Source: Paenibacillus glycanilyticus NBRC 16618 (lineage in GTDB: Bacteria; Bacillota; Bacilli; Paenibacillales; Paenibacillaceae). Taken from it: a stretch of DNA of 64,000 nt. The notes under the pieces are model-generated. The model was given only the letters and a program-made list of their open reading frames with translations. It was not told the origin of the DNA and made no database searches. The position numbers and the translations under genes were made by a program. Shown piece after piece: positions 1-8,675 of the stretch. The stretch spans positions 62,001 through 126,000 of the forward strand of contig NZ_BILY01000010.1 of NCBI RefSeq assembly GCF_004000805.1. The letters are read 5' to 3'. The stretch's first letter is position 1; each line of letters starts with the position of its first letter.

Positions 1-555
1 GCTGATTGCCCCTACAATCTCGTCATGCGAATTGGCATCAACGCTGACAAGATGCGCTCTTGTATGAACCAGAAGGTTTTTCAGCCGTTCCAAAGCTTCC
101 GGCGGTGTAGTCTCTTCCGGTGTTAGTACATAGAACGCGTTCTCGAACAGATTCGTGGAGGCTGCTTCAACGCCGGAGCGTTCGGAGCCGGCCATAGGAT
201 GGCCGCCGATAAACGACACGCCATTCTGCTCCAGTCTTCTGCCGCATTCGGCCACCGAAGCTTTCGTACTGCCTACATCCGTTACGATGCAGCCTGGCTT
301 CAAATTTAGCTTGCCGAGCTCCGTTACGTATTCTTCAAGCTTGCCTACCGGCACGCACAGAAAAATAAAATCGGCGCCCTCAGCAGCTTCGCGCAAGGAA
401 GTTGTCGCGTAATCGACAACTCCCCGCTTCATATATTTTTCAACGGAGGACTGACGGTTCGAGTAACCTACAACGGTAAGCTCCGGCTTGCCTTTGAAGC
501 AGAGCGCCAATGAACCGCCAATCAATCCTACCCCAAATATCGCGATCTTCGTCAT
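1..555 (-). CDS. tyrA: Prephenate dehydrogenase, N-terminal part (cut by window edge)
   Basis: Converts prephenate to 4-hydroxyphenylpyruvate with NAD, the committed step to tyrosine. The 185 visible residues begin MTKIAIFGVGLIGGSLAL, a Rossmann GxGxxG nucleotide fold, followed by the family motifs VTDVGSTK and GGHPMAGSE. The reading frame is open to base 1, so the C-terminal catalytic and any ACT domain lie outside the window. The ATG lies 4 bases after the hisC stop, so the two are co-transcribed. The hisC-tyrA order matches the end of the Bacillus aromatic supraoperon, where aroE follows. Confidence 0.93.
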   Translation of the reverse strand, partial: MTKIAIFGVGLIGGSLALCFKGKPELTVVGYSNRQSSVEKYMKRGVVDYATTSLREAAEGADFIFLCVPVGKLEEYVTELGKLNLKPGCIVTDVGSTKASVAECGRRLEQNGVSFIGGHPMAGSERSGVEAASTNLFENAFYVLTPEETTPPEALERLKNLLVHTRAHLVSVDANSHDEIVGAIS

Positions 556-559
556 AAGG

Positions 560-1657
560 CTATCCGCGCACCGCCGCTTCCTGCAGAACTAGCTCAAGAG
601 CCGCGATGAACTTTTCGTTTTGCTCCGGAGTGCCCACTGAGACGCGGATGTGGGTCGGATAGTACGTCCAGCGCGATCTAACAATAACTCCTTTACGAAG
701 GAGCGATTGGAAAACGTCAGCAGAAGGGAGCTTCGTATCAACCATAACGAAGTTGCCGTACGCCGGGAAGTAGCTTAAGCCAAGACGGTCGAATTGACTG
801 GACATGTATTCGATTCCCTCGCGGTTCTGCTTGCGGCAGAACGCAATAAAATCATCGTCGGCAAGAGAGGCTTTTGCCGCTACTTGTCCGAGGCGGGTCG
901 TATTAAACGGCTCTCTGATTTGGTTCATATATTGGATGACATCCGCGTGGCCGATTCCGTAACCGATACGCAGCGAGGCCAGACCGTAAATTTTCGAGAA
1001 GGTGCGAAGCACGATCAAGTTCCGGTATTTCTTCAGCAGCTTAATGCCGTCCGGGAAACCGGGCTCTTCCACGAATTCGCAATACGCTTCATCCAATACG
1101 ACCAGAACATCCTTAGGAACCTGATCGAGGAAAGCGGTAAGTTCATCTTCCGTGACGATCGTGCCGGTCGGGTTATTCGGATTGCATACCCATACCAGCT
1201 TCGTACGGTCCGTAATCTTGGCCAGCATCGCCGGAAGATCATGTTTGCCGTCCTTTAATGGCACTTCAATAATGCGGGCATTTTCGATCTCCGCGTTATG
1301 TTTGTACTGGGAGAACGTTTCGTCGGCCATAACCGTCTCGTCGCCCGGAGCAAGATAGGTTCTCGCCAGCATAAGGATAATGTCGCTCGAGCCCGTGCCA
1401 AAAATAATCTGATTGGACTCTACTCCGTATCTTGCCGCTACAGCTGCCGTAAGCTCAAAGCTTGCACCGTCCGGATAGGTTGAAATTTGACCTAATTCAT
1501 TTATGATAGCTGCTTTCGCCTGTTCCGAGTAACCGAACGGATTCTCGTTGGAAGCAAGCTTGATAACCTCGTCTAATCCAAGCTCTCTCTTAACGTCTTC
1601 AACCGGTTTTCCCGGCTGATAAACAGGGAGATGCACGATATTGCTTTTTGGCTGCAT
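560..1657 (-). CDS. hisC: Histidinol-phosphate / aromatic aminotransferase
   Basis: PLP-dependent class I/II aminotransferase. In Bacillus this copy serves histidine synthesis and also transaminates the keto acids of phenylalanine and tyrosine, which explains its place next to tyrA. Visible motifs are SNENPFG, the NPNNPTGT substrate loop, an aspartate in VVLDEAYCEF and the PLP lysine in RTFSKIYGLASLRIGYG (about residue 222). I chose the second ATG because AAAGAGGTGA lies 9 bases before it and only 3 bases before the upstream ATG at 1663. The gene is separated from trpA by about 200 bases and a terminator, so it may have its own promoter or depend on read-through. Confidence 0.92.
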   Translation of the reverse strand: MQPKSNIVHLPVYQPGKPVEDVKRELGLDEVIKLASNENPFGYSEQAKAAIINELGQISTYPDGASFELTAAVAARYGVESNQIIFGTGSSDIILMLARTYLAPGDETVMADETFSQYKHNAEIENARIIEVPLKDGKHDLPAMLAKITDRTKLVWVCNPNNPTGTIVTEDELTAFLDQVPKDVLVVLDEAYCEFVEEPGFPDGIKLLKKYRNLIVLRTFSKIYGLASLRIGYGIGHADVIQYMNQIREPFNTTRLGQVAAKASLADDDFIAFCRKQNREGIEYMSSQFDRLGLSYFPAYGNFVMVDTKLPSADVFQSLLRKGVIVRSRWTYYPTHIRVSVGTPEQNEKFIAALELVLQEAAVRG

Positions 1658-1822
1658 CGCCATTCACCTCTTTGTCATATTGGCCATATTGGCTAACCGC
1701 ATGTTTTCTATTGTCTCACATCTTGTAAAGGTTTTAAAGGGTCGTCTTGTAAAATAGGAATTGGAGCTCACTAGGCGAATAGGCTTTGCCATCCATTTTA
1801 CAGACAGCGCAAATGCTTGAAA

Positions 1823-1856
1823 TAAAAAAGGACAGAGCCGGCAAGCTCTGTCCTTT
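1823..1856 (-). terminator. Intrinsic terminator after trpA
   Basis: On the minus strand a 12-bp stem (AAAGGACAGAGC with GCTCTGTCCTTT) and a 6-nt loop are followed by TTTTTTATTT. It lies only 4 bases past the trpA stop. It should end most trp transcripts before hisC-tyrA. Confidence 0.9.
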
Positions 1857-1860
1857 CGCA

Positions 1861-2667
1861 TCAGCCCTTCAATCCGGCAACAAAGCTGCGGATTTCGGCC
1901 AATCCCTCTTCCCGCTTCGAAGAATCGCTTAATAGAGGAAGCGTTTCTTCGATTTTGCGCACAATAGCGCTGCCTACGACTACGCCGTCGCAGGTTTTCT
2001 CGAAGCGCTCCACCTGCTCGCGGCTGGAAATGCCAAAGCCCACGGCAATCGGCAGGTCCGTTGCTTCGCGAACCGTTGCAAGGAAATCGTCAATGCCGCT
2101 GTGGAATTCGGCACGGACTCCCGTTACGCCCAGGGAGGAAACACAGTAGACAAAACCGCGCGCTTTCTTGGAAATGCGGACAACGCGATCCTTCGAGGTT
2201 GGAGCCACCAGCGGAATAAGGTGAACGCCTTTCGCTTCGGCCAGCGTACGCACTTCCTCATCCTCTTCAATCGGAAGATCCGGGATGATAAGCCCGCTGA
2301 TCCCCTTCTCTACGACTAGATTCATAAAGTCCTCCAGGCCGAATTGCAGCACTGGATTGAAATAAGTAAACAAAATAAAGGGCAGCTTGACGCCGGCTTC
2401 GCGGGCTTGCGCAGCCGTCTCGATACAATCCAGAATCGAAATGCGATTCTTAAGCGCGCGTTCGGATGCCCGTTGAATAACGGGACCGTCTGCAAGCGGA
2501 TCGGAATAAGGGACACCAAGCTCCACGAGATCCGCGCCCGCTGCTTCAAGCTCTTTAATAATAGCGATTGATGTAGGGATATCCGGATCCCCAATCGTCA
2601 GAAACGGAATAAGCGCCGTTTTTCCTTCTTGCTTTAATTTGGCAAAAGCAGCATCAATCAAATTCAT
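1861..2667 (-). CDS. trpA: Tryptophan synthase alpha chain
   Basis: Cleaves indole-3-glycerol phosphate to indole and glyceraldehyde 3-phosphate and passes indole to TrpB through the alpha2beta2 tunnel. It is a 268-aa TIM barrel of the usual length. The two catalytic acids are visible: Glu49 in [11 protein letters not shown] and Asp60 in PLADG. The ATG overlaps the end of trpB by 4 bases (translational coupling). It is the last gene of the trp operon, directly followed by a strong terminator. Confidence 0.97.
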   Translation of the reverse strand: MNLIDAAFAKLKQEGKTALIPFLTIGDPDIPTSIAIIKELEAAGADLVELGVPYSDPLADGPVIQRASERALKNRISILDCIETAAQAREAGVKLPFILFTYFNPVLQFGLEDFMNLVVEKGISGLIIPDLPIEEDEEVRTLAEAKGVHLIPLVAPTSKDRVVRISKKARGFVYCVSSLGVTGVRAEFHSGIDDFLATVREATDLPIAVGFGISSREQVERFEKTCDGVVVGSAIVRKIEETLPLLSDSSKREEGLAEIRSFVAGLKG

Positions 2668-3860
2668 GCCTCTGCACCTCCCAGATAACCCATGATCGCT
2701 TCCACGTCTTTATCGCCGCGTCCGGACAAGCTGACAACGACAATTTTGTCTTTATCAAGGGTTGGAGCCAGCTTAATCGTCTGCGCAATCGCATGGGCGG
2801 ATTCCAATGCCGGAATAATTCCTTCCGTGCGCGACAGCAGTTGAAGAGCGTCAAGCGCTTCCGCATCGGTAATCGGGAAGTATTCCGCGCGGCCGGAATC
2901 CTTCAAATACGCATGCTCCGGTCCGATGCCCGGATAGTCAAGCCCCGCCGAGATGGAATGCGCAGGCTGAACCTGGCCGTATTTATCCTGCAGCAAGTAG
3001 CTCATCGAGCCTTGGAATACGCCGTGGCTGCCCATAGTCATCGTCGCTGCGTGCTCTTCCGTATCAATACCGCGTCCCGCTGCTTCGACCCCAACAAGAC
3101 GGACAGACTCATCTTTAATAAACGGATAGAAAATACCGATGGCATTGCTGCCGCCGCCAACCGCCGCAACCACATAGTCCGGAAGGCGCTCTTCCGCTTC
3201 GACGATCTGCTTGCGGGATTCATCCCCGATAATACGCTGGAAGTCGCGGACCATCATCGGGTAAGGATGCGGCCCCGTTGCCGATCCCAGAATGTAGAAC
3301 GTATCGTCTACATGGCTGACCCAATAGCGGAGCGTCTCGTTGCAGGCATCCTTTAGCGTGCGGGTGCCCGACATAACGGGAACAACCTCCGCTCCAAGCA
3401 GCTGCATGCGGAATACGTTCAGCTGCTGGCGTTTCATGTCTTCTTCGCCCATGAATACTTTGCACTCCAGTCCAAGCAATGCGGCAACGGTTGCCGATGC
3501 GACGCCGTGCTGGCCTGCGCCGGTTTCGGCAATGATTTTTGTTTTGCCCATGCGCTTGGCAAGCACGGCCTGCCCGATCGTATTATTGATTTTGTGGGCG
3601 CCGGTATGGTTCAAATCTTCGCGCTTCAGGTAAATCTTTGCTCCGCCAAGATGCTGGCTTAACCGTTCCGCATAATAAAGCGGCGTAGGGCGTCCCGAAT
3701 ATTTGTGCAGAAGATCATGAACCTCTTGCTTGAAAGATTCGTCCTGCGAATAATGCTTATAAGCCTCTTCGAGCTCCAGCAAAGCGTTCATCAGCGTCTC
3801 CGGTACATACCGGCCGCCAAATTTGCCGAAGCGCCCGTTTTCGTCTGGTACTTGGTTCAT
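2664..3860 (-). CDS. trpB: Tryptophan synthase beta chain
   Basis: PLP enzyme that condenses indole with serine to give tryptophan. It has 398 residues, typical of TrpB1. The PLP lysine is Lys90 in [11 protein letters not shown], the catalytic Glu113 is in AETGAGQHG, and the phosphate-binding loop GGGSNAIG is present. It overlaps trpF and trpA by 4 bases at each end, as expected for stoichiometric translation in the trp operon. Confidence 0.98.
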   Translation of the reverse strand: MNQVPDENGRFGKFGGRYVPETLMNALLELEEAYKHYSQDESFKQEVHDLLHKYSGRPTPLYYAERLSQHLGGAKIYLKREDLNHTGAHKINNTIGQAVLAKRMGKTKIIAETGAGQHGVASATVAALLGLECKVFMGEEDMKRQQLNVFRMQLLGAEVVPVMSGTRTLKDACNETLRYWVSHVDDTFYILGSATGPHPYPMMVRDFQRIIGDESRKQIVEAEERLPDYVVAAVGGGSNAIGIFYPFIKDESVRLVGVEAAGRGIDTEEHAATMTMGSHGVFQGSMSYLLQDKYGQVQPAHSISAGLDYPGIGPEHAYLKDSGRAEYFPITDAEALDALQLLSRTEGIIPALESAHAIAQTIKLAPTLDKDKIVVVSLSGRGDKDVEAIMGYLGGAEA

Positions 3861-4519
3861 CGTCCTATCACCTTTCCAACGAATAGTCTAATCTTCTCGA
3901 TGTCTTTACGGCCGTCCGTCTCAACACCGCTCGATACGTCAATACCGTCAACCGGATGGCCTGCCAGAAGCTCTTCCACATTGCCGGGATGAAGTCCTCC
4001 CGCCACGTACAAAGGAACACCGATGGCTGCTGCCGCATTCTGATAGTCCGTAATGAGCTGCCAGTCAAAAGTTTGTCCCGTACCGCCGCCGGCTGTATCG
4101 ATCAGTATGGCGTCAATGGCACCCTCATAGGCGGACACGCGATCATGTGCATCAGCGCCGTCTTTTCCGATAGAGAATACTTTCCATATCTTCTTATCCA
4201 AGCGGTTCTTAACCAGACGGCAAAACTCCGGCGTCTCCTGCCCATGCAGCTGCACGACGTCCAGAGGCGCTTTCGCAACAATCGCTGTCAGCTCCTCCAT
4301 GCCGGGATTAACGAAGACGCCTACCGTTTGAGGCGCCACACCGTCAGCTGCCTGAAGCTGCTTGGCTGTCCGAATTAGAGCTGCAGCGGTTTCCGCATCG
4401 ACCTGGCGTTTGCTTGGCGCAAACACGAAGCCGATCTCATGAAAAGGAAGCCCGTTCATCTCCGCGATGGTAGCGGAATCCCTCAATCCGCAAATCTTGA
4501 TTCTTGGCGATGCCGTCAT
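3857..4519 (-). CDS. trpF: Phosphoribosylanthranilate isomerase
   Basis: Amadori rearrangement of N-(5'-phosphoribosyl)anthranilate, third step of tryptophan synthesis. The 220-aa protein has the N-terminal KICGLRD motif with the catalytic cysteine (Cys10), the LHGQE segment and the catalytic aspartate in ILIDTAGGG. It overlaps trpC and trpB by 4 bases each. It is a separate gene, not fused to trpC as in enterobacteria. Confidence 0.97.
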   Translation of the reverse strand: MTASPRIKICGLRDSATIAEMNGLPFHEIGFVFAPSKRQVDAETAAALIRTAKQLQAADGVAPQTVGVFVNPGMEELTAIVAKAPLDVVQLHGQETPEFCRLVKNRLDKKIWKVFSIGKDGADAHDRVSAYEGAIDAILIDTAGGGTGQTFDWQLITDYQNAAAAIGVPLYVAGGLHPGNVEELLAGHPVDGIDVSSGVETDGRKDIEKIRLFVGKVIGR

Positions 4520-5313
4520 GCCCGCGTCACCGGACCCATCAGGTCGATAACAGCCTGTCCGGCATCCGGCTGGCGCATGAAATGTTCGCCGATCAGGACG
4601 CCTTGCGCGCCGACGGATTGAAGATAATCCATATCGTTTCGACCCGCAATGCCGCTTTCGCTTATAACCGTAACTCCTTTTGGCATGAGATCAATAAGTG
4701 CTTCAGTCGTACGGAGATCGGTTACGAAGGATTTCAGATCGCGGTTATTAACGCCAATCAGGGTTGCTTTATCAAGCTCCAGAACCCGCTCCAGCTCCTC
4801 GCGGTCATGAACTTCAACGAGAACGTCCATGCCAAGCGATTTTGCCGTATCATACAGCTCCGACAGCTCGGAAGATGTGAGAATGGCTGCTATTAATAGT
4901 ACCGCATCCGCTCCAATAACACGAGCCTCGTATACCTGACGGTAATCGATAATAAAATCTTTGCGGAGAAGCGGATTGCTGACCGTCTCCTTGATCAGGG
5001 TTAAGTATTCATTGGACCCTTGGAAATAATCGCGGTCCGTCAGCACCGATATACAGTCCGTGCCTGCGCGCTCATAAGCAGCCGCAAGTTCGGCAGGATG
5101 AAAATCAGGACGGATAAGACCTTTAGATGGGGATGCCTTCTTCACTTCCGCGATCAGGCCGACATCCCGTTTGCGGCCGGCCGTTAGCGCGCGTTCGAAG
5201 CCGCGGCATTCGGGAAGCGATGCGATTTGGCGTTCATACTCGGATAACTGGAAGCCCGAAGCGAGATGAGCAACCTCTTCCCGCTTCGTTACTACGATTT
5301 TATCAAGAAACAT
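4516..5313 (-). CDS. trpC: Indole-3-glycerol phosphate synthase
   Basis: Cyclises carboxyphenylamino-deoxyribulose phosphate to indole-3-glycerol phosphate. The 265-aa TIM barrel carries the family signature IAEVKKASPSKG (Glu56, Lys58) and LRKDFIID with the second catalytic lysine. The start overlaps the end of trpD by 11 bases, and the end overlaps trpF by 4 bases. Confidence 0.97.
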   Translation of the reverse strand: MFLDKIVVTKREEVAHLASGFQLSEYERQIASLPECRGFERALTAGRKRDVGLIAEVKKASPSKGLIRPDFHPAELAAAYERAGTDCISVLTDRDYFQGSNEYLTLIKETVSNPLLRKDFIIDYRQVYEARVIGADAVLLIAAILTSSELSELYDTAKSLGMDVLVEVHDREELERVLELDKATLIGVNNRDLKSFVTDLRTTEALIDLMPKGVTVISESGIAGRNDMDYLQSVGAQGVLIGEHFMRQPDAGQAVIDLMGPVTRA

Positions 5314-6355
5314 GAGTCAACTCTCCTGTCGTCTGAATAAGCTTTTGCAATTGCTGATTTGCCATGCCGGTATCAATCATTTTGGCTGCCAGCGCAACGC
5401 CTTCGCGGAGTGAATCCGCATAGCCGCCTACATAAATGCAAGCTCCCGCGTTAGCGAGCACGATATCGCGGTACGCGCCGCGTTGTTCGCCGTTGAAAAT
5501 CGCACGGATCAACGCCGCATTCGTCTCCGGATCTCCGCCGATTACTTCGGAAATCGGATAGCGGGAGAGCCCCAGCTCTTCCGGAGTCAGTTCATAAGTA
5601 ACCACTTCGCCGTTTCGCAGCTCGGAAATTTGGGTTGGCGCCGAAATGCTGATCTCATCCAATCCGTCTACGCTGCTGACAACCATCGCCCGCTTCACGC
5701 CAAGCTCATTTAATACGGCTGCGATCGTGGACGTTTTGGTACGGTCGTACAAACCGATCAGCTGACGATCGGCGCCAGCCGGATTCGTTAATGGACCCAG
5801 CATATTAAAGATCGTGCGGACGCCAAGCTCGCGGCGCGGCGCAGCCGCATGGCGGAGAGACGGATGATACAGCTGAGCGAACATGAAGCAGATGCCAATC
5901 TGATTCAAGCATTTGGATGCTTGCTCCGGAGTCAGCGTAATGTTCACGCCAAGTGCTTCGAGTACATCCGCGCTGCCTGCTTTGCCGGACATCGCCCGGT
6001 TGCCGTGCTTCGCGACGCGAATGCCGGCCGCCGAAGCGATAATTGCGGAAGCCGTGGAAATATTGAATTTATGAATACCGGAACCGCCGGTTCCGCAAGT
6101 ATCAAGCAAGCCTTCCTGCTTCGTCTGGACATGGCTGGAATGCTGGCGCATCACTTCCGCAAACCCCGTAATCTCGTCTTTCGTCTCGCCCTTCATGCGC
6201 AGGGCAGTCGCTACGCCCGCAATTTGCGAAGGAGTAGCGTTGCCGCTCATAATAATATCCATTACCGACCGGGCTTCTTCACGCGTCAGATCGGTGCTGC
6301 TCATCAGCTTGTTTAAAGCTCCTTGCATCGTTACCTGTTCTGTCACCAAACTCAT
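5303..6355 (-). CDS. trpD: Anthranilate phosphoribosyltransferase
   Basis: Transfers the phosphoribosyl group of PRPP to anthranilate. It has 350 residues, with the PRPP-binding GTGGSG loop at about 88-93 and the KHGNRAMSGKAGSADVLE signature. The start is supported by GGAGAGGTG seven bases upstream, which overlaps the end of trpE. As in B. subtilis it is not fused to a glutaminase domain, and no trpG lies in the operon. The amidotransferase subunit is presumably pabA elsewhere. Confidence 0.97.
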   Translation of the reverse strand: MSLVTEQVTMQGALNKLMSSTDLTREEARSVMDIIMSGNATPSQIAGVATALRMKGETKDEITGFAEVMRQHSSHVQTKQEGLLDTCGTGGSGIHKFNISTASAIIASAAGIRVAKHGNRAMSGKAGSADVLEALGVNITLTPEQASKCLNQIGICFMFAQLYHPSLRHAAAPRRELGVRTIFNMLGPLTNPAGADRQLIGLYDRTKTSTIAAVLNELGVKRAMVVSSVDGLDEISISAPTQISELRNGEVVTYELTPEELGLSRYPISEVIGGDPETNAALIRAIFNGEQRGAYRDIVLANAGACIYVGGYADSLREGVALAAKMIDTGMANQQLQKLIQTTGELTHVS

Positions 6356-6356
6356 T

Positions 6357-7919
6357 TTACAACACCTCTCCGCTTGTTACATAGTAGTCCGCGTTAACCG
6401 CCTGTTCAGCCGGGCTCTTCCGTATGCCAAAAACCGCTTCCGCAGCGCGGATCGCCTTAAGGCACGCTTTTGCTTTATTAACCGTCTCCATATATTCGCT
6501 CTCCGGAACGGAGTCCCATACGATCCCTGCTCCGCTCTGCACATAGGCTTTGCCGTTCTTGAACACAATGGTCCGGATTGTGATGCATGTATCCAGCGAT
6601 CCGCCAAATCCGAGATAACCGATTGCCCCTGCGTAAGCGCCTCGCGCTTCGTTCTCAAGCTCGGCGATAATTTCCATCGCCCGAAGCTTGGGAGCGCCGG
6701 ATACCGTCCCAGCCGGCAGACAGGACAGGAAAGCATCGAAGAAGTCTTTGTCCTCGCGAAGCTTGCCGGATACGTTGGACACGATGTGCATGACATGCGA
6801 GTAACGCTCAATCTCCATGTAAGCGTCGCAGCGTACCGTGCCGAATTCCGACACCCGGCCGATATCGTTGCGTCCAAGGTCAACCAGCATCAGATGCTCC
6901 GCCCGTTCCTTCTCGTCGGCGAGCAATTCCGTTTCAAGCGCCTTGTCTTCCTCCGGCGTCTTGCCGCGCGGCCTAGTTCCAGCGATCGGGCGTGTCTCGA
7001 CTTTGCGGTCGCCGTTAACCTTTACGAGCGCTTCAGGCGATGTGCCTACGATCACTTCATCTCCCATTTTCAAATAGTACATATAAGGAGACGGGTTCAT
7101 CGTGCGAAGCACGCGGTATACGTGAAGAGGATCAACCTCGGTTTCGATGCTGAAGCGCTGCGACAAGACGACTTGGAAAATATCGCCGGCTCGGATATAT
7201 TCCTTTGCCTGATCAACGTTCGAAATAAACTGTTCTTTCGTCAGGTTGGACTGTACATCGCCAAGCTCGGGATCAACCGGGATCGACGAACCCGATGTTG
7301 CAGGAACCGTAATCGGCTGCTGCACGCGTTCGATTGTTGCCTCGATCTTGGCTACCGCACGGTTATAAGCTTTCTCGATATCCGCGTTGGTAGCCGCATG
7401 AGGAATATGAACATTCCCGATAATTTGCAGCTGCTGCTTGAAGTGGTCAAATACGATAACCTGGTCGCAGAACATAAATTGCAAATCATTCATTTGCAAG
7501 TCGTCGATGCGGTGCGCCGGGAGGTTCTCGTAATATTGGAGCAAATCGTATCCGAAGTATCCGATCGCACCGCCCGTAAACGGCGGGAGCTCCGGAAGCG
7601 ACGGGCTGCGGAAGCCGCGCAGCTGAGCCTTCAAGAGCTCAATCGGCTTCTCGTCGAACACTTGCTTCTCTCCGTTATGCTCCAGTACCATCTTGCCGTT
7701 CTTCCCGTAGAGCATCATGAAAGGATCCGTCCCGATAAATGAATATCTCGCCCATTTCACTCCGCCCTCTACGCTCTCAAGCAGGAACGCGTGCTGCTCC
7801 TTCGCAAAATGCTGGAACAGCCTGATTGGTGTTTCCGTATCCGCAAGCATATAGCGTACGATCGGAATAATATTGTATTGGTCGGCCAGCTTCGTTACTT
7901 GCTGCAATTCATTTGTCAT
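6357..7919 (-). CDS. trpE: Anthranilate synthase component I
   Basis: Makes anthranilate from chorismate. The 520-aa protein has an N-terminal regulatory half and a C-terminal chorismate-binding domain (DIFQVVLSQRF, IAGTRPRGKTPEED, LVDLGRNDIGRV, LPAGTVSGAPK). The start follows AGGAGG with an 8-nt spacer. It is the first gene after the TRAP-type leader. That leader should control its transcription, and possibly its translation as in B. subtilis. Confidence 0.97.
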   Translation of the reverse strand: MTNELQQVTKLADQYNIIPIVRYMLADTETPIRLFQHFAKEQHAFLLESVEGGVKWARYSFIGTDPFMMLYGKNGKMVLEHNGEKQVFDEKPIELLKAQLRGFRSPSLPELPPFTGGAIGYFGYDLLQYYENLPAHRIDDLQMNDLQFMFCDQVIVFDHFKQQLQIIGNVHIPHAATNADIEKAYNRAVAKIEATIERVQQPITVPATSGSSIPVDPELGDVQSNLTKEQFISNVDQAKEYIRAGDIFQVVLSQRFSIETEVDPLHVYRVLRTMNPSPYMYYLKMGDEVIVGTSPEALVKVNGDRKVETRPIAGTRPRGKTPEEDKALETELLADEKERAEHLMLVDLGRNDIGRVSEFGTVRCDAYMEIERYSHVMHIVSNVSGKLREDKDFFDAFLSCLPAGTVSGAPKLRAMEIIAELENEARGAYAGAIGYLGFGGSLDTCITIRTIVFKNGKAYVQSGAGIVWDSVPESEYMETVNKAKACLKAIRAAEAVFGIRKSPAEQAVNADYYVTSGEVL

Positions 7920-7965
7920 GGGGGGTTCCTCCTCTTGGTACTCGCGTATGGGTTAGAAGGGCATT

Positions 7966-7992
7966 AAAAAAGCCCCTGCCGGGAGCAGGGGC
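7966..7992 (-). terminator. trp attenuator terminator
   Basis: On the minus strand GCCCCTGC and GCAGGGGC form an 8-bp GC-rich stem with a 5-nt loop, followed by TTTTTT. It lies in the trpE leader, about 50 bases before trpE and about 110 bases after the TRAP triplets. Its 5' arm contains CCTGCT, which can pair with AGCAGG directly 5' of the triplet region. That gives a possible antiterminator (inference). Confidence 0.88.
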
Positions 7993-8101
7993 GTTGAATG
8001 TATGGATGATGACAAATAAGATTGCGAACAAAATAAAGAATAGACCTAAGGCGCACGATAGTTATGCTATCTGCTACGCTTAGCTGCGGTAATCAAGCCT
8101 T

Positions 8102-8154
8102 CTATTCTCAACTGTCCTGCACTCATCTCTGCTTAACTCATCTCAACTCAACTA
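8102..8154 (-). promoter_or_regulatory. TRAP binding site: eleven NAG triplets at 5-nt spacing
   Basis: Read on the minus strand (RNA sense), triplets begin every 5 nt from 8154 down to 8104: UAG, GAG, GAG, GAG, AAG, GAG, GAG, CAG, CAG, GAG, UAG. There are eleven repeats with two-base spacers, which matches one RNA wrap around the 11-subunit TRAP ring. Eight of the eleven are the preferred GAG or UAG. The TRAP gene itself is at 17327-17548. When tryptophan is high, bound TRAP should block antitermination and let the downstream hairpin stop transcription. Confidence 0.93.
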
Positions 8155-8253
8155 AAAGCCTGCTACCTAAGCGAAACATCCGCGCCATCCTGTGATGACG
8201 TTTCAAGTTTCATTCTAAAAAACCTGTCTTTTAACTTGCTACTCTTCTCTTGC

Positions 8254-8267
8254 CTAACTATTGTTAG
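8254..8267 (-). promoter_or_regulatory. Short 5' stem-loop at start of trp leader
   Basis: CTAAC and GTTAG form a 5-bp stem with a 4-nt loop at the predicted transcription start. B. subtilis trp leaders also carry a 5' stem-loop that assists TRAP. Functional equivalence is inferred from position only. Confidence 0.45.
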
Positions 8268-8272
8268 TACCC

Positions 8273-8301
8273 AATATACTACCGATTAGGCCACGCGTCA
8301 A
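8273..8301 (-). promoter_or_regulatory. trp operon promoter (sigma-A type)
   Basis: Minus-strand TTGACG (8296-8301), 17-bp spacer, TATATT (8273-8278). The -35 box abuts the aroH stop codon. The predicted start is near 8266, giving a leader of about 350 nt before trpE. The region 7920-8301 holds only this promoter, the TRAP site, a large imperfect hairpin near 8043-8081 and the attenuator. Confidence 0.75.
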
Positions 8302-8670
8302 TCAGGATTTTGACAAATCCGGACGAAGCACGCGCGCGCCTCCAAGATAGACGTGGTTAATCTCGGCTTGAGTTTTGTCCGTATTCAGATGAATCATAAA
8401 ACGAACGCAGCGCTCAAGGCTGCCTTTCACCGGCACTTCCAGCGCGCACATTAAAGGCACAAGATCCCAGCCGCTCATCTGACGGATCGCAATAGCCGGG
8501 AATGTAGCGTCCAAGTCTTGCGTAACGGTAATAAACACGCTCGCTATATCATCCGGTACGATATCGTTTTGTTTCACAACCTCTTGCAGCAGCTCAAGCG
8601 TTGCCTGTAAAATGGGCTCTTTCTCATTTACGTCGACGGTAATGGCACCGCGAATCCCTCTAACTGTCAT
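8302..8670 (-). CDS. aroH: Chorismate mutase (AroH class)
   Basis: Monofunctional trimeric chorismate mutase, making prephenate from chorismate. Its 122 residues align without gaps to the B. subtilis numbering of active-site residues: Arg7, Arg63, Cys75, Glu78, Arg90 and Tyr108 are all in place. It begins 5 bases after aroB and is the last gene before the trp promoter and leader. Confidence 0.97.
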   Translation of the reverse strand: MTVRGIRGAITVDVNEKEPILQATLELLQEVVKQNDIVPDDIASVFITVTQDLDATFPAIAIRQMSGWDLVPLMCALEVPVKGSLERCVRFMIHLNTDKTQAEINHVYLGGARVLRPDLSKS

Positions 8671-8675
8671 CCCTT

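Noticed and set aside
794..1258. Long plus-strand frames opposite hisC, trp, serA, rpsA and other genes
   Set aside because: They lie wholly opposite well-supported genes, have no ribosome sites or family motifs, and reflect codon bias of the true strand.
1664..1861. 65-aa minus-strand frame between trpA and hisC
   Set aside because: It starts in the trpA stop/terminator region, has no ribosome site and no family features; the interval is a terminator plus spacer.
7920..8301. T-box or other riboswitch in front of trpE
   Set aside because: No AGGGTGGNACCGCG-type T-box sequence is present, and the 5-nt-phased NAG triplets explain the leader.
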